Positions 1 through 5,265 of a DNA stretch of 6,305 nucleotides are shown here, in pieces. The notes beneath the pieces were generated by a model. It did no database searches and was not told the DNA's origin. It saw nothing but the letters and a program-made list of their open reading frames with translations. The stretch lies in assembly GCA_017444705.1 (NCBI GenBank), contig JAFSWA010000042.1, positions 1-6,305 on the forward strand, written 5' to 3'. Position 1 is the stretch's first letter. The number at the start of each line of letters is the position of its first letter. The translations under genes were made by a program, and so were the position numbers. Source of the DNA: a bacterium (GTDB taxonomy: Bacteria > Cyanobacteriota > Vampirovibrionia > Gastranaerophilales > Gastranaerophilaceae).

Positions 1-306
1 GTCATCATAAAAGCATTGTTCAAATTTCATATTTTTCAATATAGCCTCTATGCATGCATGACTATCACTCGTATAATCGCCATACTTGAAACCTGTTTTT
101 TTAAGAACATCCCCTTGAAGATTTGAAGTAATTATAGATGCCACTTTATTAAATTTTGCATCAAATGTACTTTGTTTATCTCCTGATACAACACGAAACG
201 CTAAAAGTATTATTCCTGATATTACCATAAGAGTAACCAAAATTTCCGCAAGAGTATATGCGGGTGAATAGGAAATACAAAAACCATTATGTTTTTTGTT
301 TCTCAT
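1..306 (-). CDS. Type IV prepilin-like (pseudopilin) protein, 3' end missing
   Basis: Reading the minus strand from the ATG at 306 gives 102 codons without a stop; the gene runs out of the window at position 1, so only the N-terminal part is visible. Residues 1-16 are a short, partly basic leader (MRNKKH...). Then comes the prepilin signature A16|Y17-T-L-A-E21, with the conserved glutamate at +5 of the predicted mature protein, and a hydrophobic helix (about residues 19-37). Residues 40-102 are polar with two cysteines (87 and 98). By family knowledge, such proteins are cleaved and N-methylated by a prepilin peptidase and form inner-membrane-anchored pilus or secretion pseudopilus subunits. 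The residue before the cut is Ala rather than the usual Gly. An AAAGGT ribosome site (315-318 core) lies 8 bases upstream. An ATG at 310 is out of frame and stops after seven codons. Which pilin or pseudopilin this is cannot be told without the C-terminus. Confidence 0.8.
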   Translation of the reverse strand, partial: MRNKKHNGFCISYSPAYTLAEILVTLMVISGIILLAFRVVSGDKQSTFDAKFNKVASIITSNLQGDVLKKTGFKYGDYTSDSHACIEAILKNMKFEQCFYDD

Positions 307-335
307 ACATGTACCTTTATATATTTCGTATATTA

Positions 336-364
336 ATTATACTATATTTTACTAAAATTTTCAA
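336..364 (-). promoter_or_regulatory. Sigma70-type promoter of the prepilin-like gene
   Basis: On the minus strand a -35 box TTGAAA (364-359) and a perfect -10 box TATAAT (341-336) are separated by exactly 17 bases. Transcription would start near 329, giving a leader of about 23 bases that includes the AAAGGT ribosome site and the ATG at 306. This is the best promoter match in the window. The region is very AT-rich, which raises the chance-match rate, but box quality, spacing and position all agree. Confidence 0.7.
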
Positions 365-527
365 TATTTTACAATTTTTTTATAAATAAATTTTTCTAAA
401 AATTAAATGTTTAGAATTGTAACAAAAATGAAATTCTGATAAAAAATTATGACAATAAATTTAAAGGTTTTGTTTTTATATATATGAGAATATTCGGTTA
501 AGACTACATTAGAGAGAATTTTAGATG

Positions 528-552
528 AGGGCATTAAAAGCCCTTTTATTTT
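528..552 (+). terminator. Small hairpin with T-tract upstream of ruvB (weak terminator or attenuator)
   Basis: AGGGC (528-532) pairs with GCCCT (540-544) around a seven-base loop, and is followed by TTTATTTT, the layout of an intrinsic terminator. The stem is only five pairs. It points towards ruvB, with no recognised gene upstream on the plus strand. It could therefore end antisense or leader transcription, attenuate a ruvB transcript started further upstream, or have no function. Confidence 0.35.
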
Positions 553-560
553 GGCAAGAT

Positions 561-589
561 TTGGCAATACTGTCATTTTATGCTAAATT
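561..589 (+). promoter_or_regulatory. ruvB: Candidate promoter close to ruvB
   Basis: TTGGCA (561-566, one mismatch to the -35 consensus) is followed after 17 bases by TAAATT (584-589), preceded by TGC, which resembles an extended -10. A start near 596 would leave a very short leader just including the AGGAG at 598-602. The -10 matches the consensus at only four of six positions, so this is tentative. The upstream candidate at 417-445 is about equally weak. Confidence 0.28.
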
Positions 590-597
590 AATGTTAC

Positions 598-602
598 AGG
601 AG
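598..602 (+). promoter_or_regulatory. ruvB: Ribosome binding site that fixes the ruvB GTG start
   Basis: AGGAG, continuing as AGGAGAGGG, ends seven bases before the GTG at 610. No in-frame ATG occurs before codon 115, beyond the Walker A motif, and no other start in this frame has such a site. The near-consensus spacing therefore selects GTG. Confidence 0.8.
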
Positions 603-609
603 AGGGCGA

Positions 610-1677
610 GTGATATTATCTGATAATAATAAAAATAATAATATTAAAAATGAAAATCTAAAACCACAGGAAACGGATTTTGATAAGACCTTTGACAACA
701 AATTTGAAAACAGTATTCGTCCAAAAACTTTTAATGATTACATCGGTCAAAGTGCATTAAAAGAAACTTTGAAAATTTCAATTGAAGCGAGTAAAAAAAG
801 AGGTGTTTCACTTGATCATCTTCTTTTTTACGGTCCTCCGGGGCTTGGAAAAACAACACTTGCCGGTGTAATTGCAAACGAACTCGGAACAGGTATAAGA
901 ATAACATCCGCACCTGCTCTTGAAAGACCACGGGATATTATAGGAATTTTGATGTCAATGAAAGCGGGAGAAGTACTTTTTATTGATGAAATTCACAGAT
1001 TAAATAAAATTGCCGAAGAGATTTTATATCCCGCAATGGAAGATTTTTCACTTGACATAACAACGGGAAAATCACAAACAGTAAAGACATTACGGGTAGC
1101 AGTACCAAAATTCACACTGATTGGAGCAACAACAAAAGCGGGAGCTTTGTCAGGACCGTTAAGAGACAGATTCGGGATTATTCACAGACTTGAATTTTAT
1201 AATATTGATGAACTGAAAGCCGTAATAAAAAGAACAGCAAAAATATTAGAAGTTGATATTGAAGAACGGGGTGCTTATGCGATAGCAAAACGTTCAAGAG
1301 GAACACCGAGAATTGCAAACAGACTTGTAAAAAGAGTCTCTGATTTTGCAATAGTAAAATATAACGGAAAAATTACAGAAGATATTGCAAATGAAGCACT
1401 TGATAATTTGTGTATTGATTCTTGGGGGCTTGATAATACAGACAGAGCGATGATGAAATTGATTATCGAAAAATATGACGGCGGACCTGTCGGTGTTGAA
1501 ACGCTTGCAGCAGCGTTAGGCGAAGATGTAAAGACCATTGAAGATGTATATGAGCCATATCTTTTGCAGTCAGGACTAATTCAGCGAACTCCGAGAGGAA
1601 GAAAAGTTTCCCCCGAAGGCTATCGCTGTTTGGGAATTGATGTGCCAGCCTATAACGGACAAAAAAGTTTATTTTAA
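610..1677 (+). CDS. ruvB: Holliday junction branch migration ATPase RuvB
   Basis: RuvB is the hexameric AAA+ motor that, with RuvA, drives branch migration of Holliday junctions before RuvC cuts them in recombinational repair. The 355 residues show the family in order: [12 protein letters not shown] (36-47), Walker [10 protein letters not shown] (75-83), Walker B LFIDEIH (123-129), sensor 1 GATTKAG (172-178, Lys where Arg is usual), the arginine-finger region GPLRDRFG (182-189), sensor 2 GTPRIANRL (231-239), and a C-terminal winged helix with [16 protein letters not shown] (291-306) and RTPRGR (326-331). Length is close to the usual 330-350. The extra length is an Asn/Lys-rich, low-complexity N-terminal tail of about 35 residues. 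Translation starts at GTG behind AGGAG. The protein ends in QKSLF, which resembles a sliding-clamp-binding motif. No ruvA or ruvC is adjacent. The stop overlaps that of the convergent 124-aa gene. Identity is very secure. Confidence 0.98.
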   Translation: MILSDNNKNNNIKNENLKPQETDFDKTFDNKFENSIRPKTFNDYIGQSALKETLKISIEASKKRGVSLDHLLFYGPPGLGKTTLAGVIANELGTGIRITSAPALERPRDIIGILMSMKAGEVLFIDEIHRLNKIAEEILYPAMEDFSLDITTGKSQTVKTLRVAVPKFTLIGATTKAGALSGPLRDRFGIIHRLEFYNIDELKAVIKRTAKILEVDIEERGAYAIAKRSRGTPRIANRLVKRVSDFAIVKYNGKITEDIANEALDNLCIDSWGLDNTDRAMMKLIIEKYDGGPVGVETLAAALGEDVKTIEDVYEPYLLQSGLIQRTPRGRKVSPEGYRCLGIDVPAYNGQKSLF

Positions 1678-2048
1678 GCTATGAAACTTGATTTATACTG
1701 AGGATTATTTATTATTGCCAAATTATAACCCGAAATTTGCTTTATCATATGCAGTTTCGCTTCGTCAAGAGTAGAACCGATACCTGTAAATAAATGAGGT
1801 ATTTTATTTACATTTCTTACCAAAAGAAGATCCTCTTTACCTGTTTTTTCATCACAATGGAATAATTGTGCTTTCATTACCGGATTTTGTTTTTTGGCTA
1901 TGGGAACAATTTCAACCTTTAAAAATAAATCATTATCATACATGAAATTATCAAATTTTTTGATAAGTGCTTTATCGGCTCTTTTCCCTTTCATTGCGAC
2001 AGATTTTGTCTGATAACGATTAAATCCTGAAATTTTTGAAATTTGCAT
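1674..2048 (-). CDS. Hypothetical protein, 124 aa, lysine-rich and cytoplasmic
   Basis: I do not recognise this family. The ATG at 2048 is preceded by a strong AGGAG (2059-2055 on the minus strand) six bases away, so the gene is very likely real. The 124-residue product starts [17 protein letters not shown]. It has a basic stretch at about 17-31 ([12 protein letters not shown]), an alternating hydrophobic segment [10 protein letters not shown] (41-50), a central charged part with CDEKTGKED (65-73), and a C-terminal half containing [17 protein letters not shown] (89-105). There is no signal peptide or membrane helix, and the two-layer alpha/beta pattern suggests a small globular protein. The segment [16 protein letters not shown] looks like a regular helix. 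It runs against ruvB, sharing the four bases TTAA at the two stop codons, and diverges from serS. No function can be inferred from the neighbours. Confidence 0.8.
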   Translation of the reverse strand: MQISKISGFNRYQTKSVAMKGKRADKALIKKFDNFMYDNDLFLKVEIVPIAKKQNPVMKAQLFHCDEKTGKEDLLLVRNVNKIPHLFTGIGSTLDEAKLHMIKQISGYNLAIINNPQYKSSFIA

Positions 2049-2110
2049 TTTCTTCTCCTACTTAATATATCATTCTGAAAAACGCATAAAGATTTTTTTT
2101 GCTAATATGA

Positions 2111-2138
2111 ATTATAAATTTTTACAATAATTTTACAT
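2111..2138 (-). promoter_or_regulatory. Candidate promoter of the 124-aa gene
   Basis: On the minus strand a perfect TATAAT (2116-2111) lies 16 bases from a poor -35 match, ATGTAA (2138-2133). Transcription would begin near 2104, giving a leader of about 55 bases. The -35 is weak and the DNA is AT-rich. A second -10-like TATATT with TGA in front (2072-2064) would start within the ribosome site and was judged unlikely. The candidate overlaps the serS -35 box. Confidence 0.3.
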
Positions 2139-2160
2139 TTTTTTTTCTTTTTATTAAAAT
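2132..2160 (+). promoter_or_regulatory. serS: Sigma70-type promoter of the serS operon
   Basis: TTTACA (2132-2137) and TAAAAT (2155-2160) each differ from consensus at one position and are 17 bases apart, with a T-rich spacer. Transcription would start near 2167, leaving about 29 bases before the serS ATG. That is too short for a T-box or other large riboswitch. It is likely the promoter for all five downstream genes, since I see no internal terminator. Confidence 0.6.
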
Positions 2161-2195
2161 ATTTTGTAGAACATTAAGAGTTAGAAGGTAGTATT

Positions 2196-3461
2196 ATGTT
2201 AGACATAAGATTAATCAGGGAAAATCCGGAAAAAATTAATGAACTTTTAAAACGCAGAGCTCCGCATTGGACAATTGACGAGGTTTTAAAAGTTGATGAG
2301 CAAAGAAGAGAATGCCAAATTAAAGCTGATGAATTAAAATCAAACAGAAAAAATATTTCACAACAGATAGGCATGATGAAAAAGAACGGAGAGGATACCA
2401 CAGCTATTCAGGAACAAGTTCGTCTGCAAGGCGAAGAAATAAAAGCACTTGATGAAAAACAGGCGGAATTGGATGAATTACAGAGAAATTTATTACTGAA
2501 TATTCCTAATACTCCTGATGAAACAACCCCATTAGGTTTTGATGATTCACAAAATATTGAAATAAAACGCTGGGGTGAACCGGCACATCCTGATTTTGAA
2601 CAAAAAGCACATTGGGACATCGTTACGGAAAAAGACATAGTCGATTTTGAAAGGGGAGTAAAACTTTCACAGTCAAGATTTTCACTCTATCGGGGCAAAG
2701 GAGCACAATTAGAACGTGCCATTGTCAATTTCTTTTTGGATGTTCATACAAATCAACATGGTTATGAAGAAATTATGCCTCCGGTTTTGGTTAACTCAAA
2801 TTCAATGAGAGGAACAGGACAACTTCCAAAATTTGCGGAAGATATGTATAAATGCGAAAATGAAGATTTGTATTTAATTCCGACAGCAGAAGTTCCTGTT
2901 ACAAATATATATAGCGGCGAAATTTTATCAGAAAACGAACTGCCTAAATATATGACGGCATATACTCCATGTTTCAGACGGGAAGCAGGTTCTGCCGGAA
3001 AAGATACAAGAGGGCTAATCAGGCAGCATCAATTTAATAAAGTTGAATTGGTTAAACTCTGCACACCCGAAACAAGCGTTGAGGAACATGAAAAACTTAC
3101 AAGAAATGCAGAAACAGTTTTGGAAATGCTCGGACTGCCATACAGAAGAGTTGCTCTTTGTGCGGGAGATATAGGGTTCTCGGCTAAAAAATGTTATGAT
3201 TTGGAAGTTTGGATGCCATCTTATAACGCTTATAAAGAGATTTCCAGCTGCTCTAATTTCGGAGATTATCAAGCAAGAAGAGCGAATATCAGATACCGTT
3301 CAAATGAAACAGGAAAAGTTAATTACGTTCATACATTGAACGGTTCCGGCTTGGCTGTCGGTCGTACATTTGCGGCGATTTTAGAGAATTTCCAGCAAGC
3401 TGACGGCTCGGTTATTATTCCCGAAGTATTACATAAATACTTGGGCTGGGGTGTTCTGTAA
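2196..3461 (+). CDS. serS: Seryl-tRNA synthetase
   Basis: This class II aminoacyl-tRNA synthetase activates serine with ATP and loads it onto tRNA-Ser (and tRNA-Sec where present); it works as a cytoplasmic homodimer. At 421 residues it is of normal bacterial length. The N-terminal part begins [14 protein letters not shown] and forms the long antiparallel coiled-coil arm (about 28-100) that grips the tRNA variable arm. The catalytic core follows: motif 1 region around [11 protein letters not shown] (174-184) leading to GTGQLPKF (206-213), serine/ATP-pocket [10 protein letters not shown] (228-237), motif 2 [14 protein letters not shown] (260-273) with RQHQFNKVE (276-284), the serine-pocket stretch [15 protein letters not shown] (348-362), and motif 3 [16 protein letters not shown] (383-398, with Arg390). 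All key residues seem present. The ATG at 2196 sits seven bases after AGAAGG (2183-2188). It is the first gene of the apparent operon, and its stop overlaps the tmk start. Confidence 0.98.
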   Translation: MLDIRLIRENPEKINELLKRRAPHWTIDEVLKVDEQRRECQIKADELKSNRKNISQQIGMMKKNGEDTTAIQEQVRLQGEEIKALDEKQAELDELQRNLLLNIPNTPDETTPLGFDDSQNIEIKRWGEPAHPDFEQKAHWDIVTEKDIVDFERGVKLSQSRFSLYRGKGAQLERAIVNFFLDVHTNQHGYEEIMPPVLVNSNSMRGTGQLPKFAEDMYKCENEDLYLIPTAEVPVTNIYSGEILSENELPKYMTAYTPCFRREAGSAGKDTRGLIRQHQFNKVELVKLCTPETSVEEHEKLTRNAETVLEMLGLPYRRVALCAGDIGFSAKKCYDLEVWMPSYNAYKEISSCSNFGDYQARRANIRYRSNETGKVNYVHTLNGSGLAVGRTFAAILENFQQADGSVIIPEVLHKYLGWGVL

Positions 3462-4096
3462 TGCAAAATAAAAAGCAAGGGCTTTTTATAACCTTTGAAG
3501 GTGCTGACGGGTGCGGAAAAACAACTCAACTCAATTTACTTCAAAAATACCTTGAAGAAAAGGGGTTTGAGATTGTTGTAACAAGAGAACCGGGTGCAAA
3601 AGGTTTGGGCGAAGAAATAAGAAAACTGCTTTTGCATTATGACGGCTACATTTCTCCAAAATGTGAAGCATTTATGTTTCTTGCAGACAGAGCACAACAT
3701 ATAGATACAATAGTTAAAACTGCCGTAAATGAAGGGAAAATCGTACTCTGCGACCGTCATACCGATTCAACAATAGCGTATCAGGGTTACGGCAGAGGGG
3801 AAGATATTGAAAAATTAAAATATCTGAATAATCTTGCTACAAGCGGGTTTACACCGGATTTAACAATTGTCTGTGATGTGGATATTGAAACGGCAATAAA
3901 AAGACGGGGAAACGACCGTGACAGAATGGAACAAGCGGGTAAAGACTTTCAGATAAAAGTTCAAAACGGTTATAGAGAGATTGCAAAACTTGAACCGAAC
4001 AGAGTCAAAATTATTGACGCAAAGGCTTCTGTTGAAGAAGTTTTTGAATCCTGTAAAAAGGTAGTTGAACAATTAATAAAAAAACGGTATAATTAA
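3461..4096 (+). CDS. tmk: Thymidylate kinase (dTMP kinase)
   Basis: The enzyme phosphorylates dTMP to dTDP with ATP, an obligatory step to dTTP for DNA synthesis. The 211-residue product has normal length. It carries the P-loop FEGADGCGKTTQ (12-23), the TREPG motif (41-45, followed by Ala where a second Gly is common), a dTMP-binding stretch with FMFLADRAQH (71-80), the signature DRHTDSTIAYQGYGR (98-112; His replaces the more usual Tyr in DRY), and an arginine-rich LID with KRRGNDRDRMEQ (147-158). The ATG at 3461 overlaps the serS TAA by one base (TAATG). There is no good Shine-Dalgarno sequence, only GGGGTG about eight bases upstream, so translation probably depends on coupling or re-initiation after serS. 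The delta-prime clamp-loader gene that often accompanies tmk is not next to it here; a small repeat protein takes that place. Confidence 0.97.
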   Translation: MQNKKQGLFITFEGADGCGKTTQLNLLQKYLEEKGFEIVVTREPGAKGLGEEIRKLLLHYDGYISPKCEAFMFLADRAQHIDTIVKTAVNEGKIVLCDRHTDSTIAYQGYGRGEDIEKLKYLNNLATSGFTPDLTIVCDVDIETAIKRRGNDRDRMEQAGKDFQIKVQNGYREIAKLEPNRVKIIDAKASVEEVFESCKKVVEQLIKKRYN

Positions 4097-4121
4097 AACG
4101 CTAAAAGGAAAAGGAAATTTT

Positions 4122-4445
4122 ATGGCAGAAGAATATCGTCGTTGGTATGACAGAGATCCAATATTAAAAGAAGCGTTGGAATTATTGAAAGTCCAGCCCG
4201 AAGAAACAAAAGTCGAGGCTGCCGATTTTATGATTAAATTGCAGGAAAATGTTGCGGCAGAAGTAATAGAGCATGTTTATCAAATGGTTAAAACATATGA
4301 GAATAAAGGTAATCGCTGGTATGACAAAGATCCTGTTATGCTTAAAGCTATTGAACTTTTAAGAGTAGCACCGCCTGCTACACAAAGAAAAGCAGCACTT
4401 AAACTTTTACTTGCATTGGAAGAGAAATCTTTCGATAATATGTAA
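4122..4445 (+). CDS. Small two-repeat RWYD-motif protein of unknown function
   Basis: I do not recognise a named function. The 107-residue product is made of two similar units: residues 7-42 beginning RWYDRDP, and 65-100 beginning RWYDKDP. Sixteen of 36 positions are identical without gaps, including RWYD-x-DP, A-x-ELL-x-V, P, T and AA. Each unit is predicted mainly helical, and residues 43-60 (NVAAEVIEHVYQMVKTYE) look like a linking amphipathic helix. There is no signal peptide, membrane helix, cysteine or recognisable catalytic motif, which suggests an alpha-helical binding or scaffold protein. Ribosome-site sequence AAGGAAAAGGA (4105-4115) lies six bases before the ATG. It sits 25 bases after tmk and 24 before folE2, so it is almost certainly co-transcribed. 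A role linked to DNA precursor or tRNA metabolism would be guesswork. Confidence 0.88.
   Translation: MAEEYRRWYDRDPILKEALELLKVQPEETKVEAADFMIKLQENVAAEVIEHVYQMVKTYENKGNRWYDKDPVMLKAIELLRVAPPATQRKAALKLLLALEEKSFDNM
4140..4421 (+). repeat. Two diverged intragenic repeat units (about 36 codons each)
   Basis: Unit one covers 4140-4247 and unit two 4314-4421, offset by 174 bases (58 codons). The similarity is clear at protein level (16 of 36 identical) but weak at DNA level apart from the matching CGTTGGTATGAC / CGCTGGTATGAC starts. This indicates an old duplication kept by selection rather than a recent tandem duplication. Confidence 0.75.
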
Positions 4446-4469
4446 TATCAAATCAGCCGAAATAAAATT

Positions 4470-5255
4470 ATGGAACTTAAAGACATACAAAATAAAAAGG
4501 ATAAAAGAGGTATAGACATCCAAAAAGTAGGAGTTAAGGATGTTCAGGTGCCGTTGCTTGTTCAGAGGAAAAATGCAGAAAATCAAATTGTTAATGCAAA
4601 AGCGAGGATGAGTGTTTCTCTTGACAAAAATTTTAAAGGTACGCACATGTCAAGATTTATTGAGGTTTTGAACGATTTTAGCAAAAGTAATATTTTTGAT
4701 ATGTATCCGATGATGGAAAATTTAAAAAATAAACTTTCGGCGAAATTTGCAGAGGTAAAATTTAACTTTACGTATTTTATTGAGAAAAAAGCACCCATAT
4801 CAAAAATAACTTCACTTATTGGATATGATTGTTTTTTTAAGGCTAAATTGAATGAGAACAACGAATACAAATTTTATTTGGGGGTAAAAGTTCCCGTAAC
4901 TACACTTTGCCCTTGCTCAAAAGAGATTTCCGATTCGGGTGCTCATAATCAAAGAGCGATTATTGCAGTGAACATTACTTACAATAGAGATAATCATATT
5001 TGGATAGAAGATATAATTAATGATATTGAAAAATGCGGTTCTTGCGAAGTTTATTCAATTTTAAAAAGACGTGATGAAAAATATGTAACAGAACAAGCAT
5101 ACAAAAATCCAAAGTTTGTTGAAGATGTTTTAAGAGATGTTGTTTTGGCAATAGAGAAATATGACAATATAACTTCATATGAAATTGAGATAGAAGCCTT
5201 TGAAAGTATTCATAACCACAGTGCATGGGCTTATCAAAAGAAAGTTTTAAATTAA
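4470..5255 (+). CDS. folE2: GTP cyclohydrolase IB (FolE2, GTP cyclohydrolase I type 2)
   Basis: FolE2 converts GTP to 7,8-dihydroneopterin triphosphate and formate, the first step of tetrahydrofolate synthesis and also the entry to queuosine in many bacteria. It replaces the unrelated-looking zinc enzyme FolE, and some characterised members work with Mn or other metals when zinc is short. The 261 residues align by eye with the family: start MELKDIQNKKDKRGIDIQKVGVKD-type region (two short blocks within 1-24), KGTHMSRF (56-63), LCPCSKEIS (146-154) with the conserved Cys147, GAHNQR (157-162), a DEKYVTEQAY stretch (202-211), NPKFVED (213-219) and the C-terminal SIHNHSA (246-252). These carry the conserved metal/substrate Cys, Glu and His residues. 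The ATG at 4470 matches the usual N-terminus but has no purine-rich ribosome site; the 24 bases after the preceding gene are A/T-rich. Co-transcription with tmk connects folate supply and thymidine nucleotide synthesis. Confidence 0.96.
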   Translation: MELKDIQNKKDKRGIDIQKVGVKDVQVPLLVQRKNAENQIVNAKARMSVSLDKNFKGTHMSRFIEVLNDFSKSNIFDMYPMMENLKNKLSAKFAEVKFNFTYFIEKKAPISKITSLIGYDCFFKAKLNENNEYKFYLGVKVPVTTLCPCSKEISDSGAHNQRAIIAVNITYNRDNHIWIEDIINDIEKCGSCEVYSILKRRDEKYVTEQAYKNPKFVEDVLRDVVLAIEKYDNITSYEIEIEAFESIHNHSAWAYQKKVLN

Positions 5256-5265
5256 AGGTGAAAAA

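Larger units (their letters stand above)
307..609. other. Divergent AT-rich intergenic region
   Basis: This 303-base gap lies between the divergent prepilin-like gene and ruvB. The left part (336-364) holds the minus-strand promoter. The middle (about 365-480) is almost pure A/T with no gene; it has one weak plus-strand promoter candidate (TTGTAA at 417-422, 17-base spacer, TAAAAA at 440-445 preceded by TGA). The right part holds an 8-base palindrome GAATATTC (488-495), a hairpin plus T-tract (528-552), two copies of TTTGGCAA ten bases apart (550-557, 560-567), and the ruvB ribosome site. No LexA-type operator that I recognise, tRNA or known riboswitch is visible. Confidence 0.7.

Noticed and set aside
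50..59. ATGCATGCAT palindromic repeat in the prepilin-like gene.
   Set aside because: Ten bases of coding sequence (Ser-His-Ala-Cys) with no partner sites; best explained by chance.
413..437. Inverted repeat AGAATT...AATTCT in the AT-rich gap.
   Set aside because: Six A/T-dominated pairs around a 13-base loop are expected by chance in this composition and would make a very weak hairpin.
1275..1538. Open minus-strand frame of 87 codons inside ruvB.
   Set aside because: A shadow of the conserved ruvB coding frame, with no ribosome site or recognisable protein pattern. The same applies to the other antisense frames inside serS, tmk, folE2 and the aminotransferase.
2107..2130. Seven-codon ATG...TAA frame upstream of serS (possible leader peptide).
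   Set aside because: No ribosome site, and it lies upstream of the likely serS transcription start, so it would not be in the message.
2161..2195. Possible T-box or serine-responsive leader before serS.
   Set aside because: The predicted leader is only about 29 bases and contains no T-box motif or terminator hairpin.
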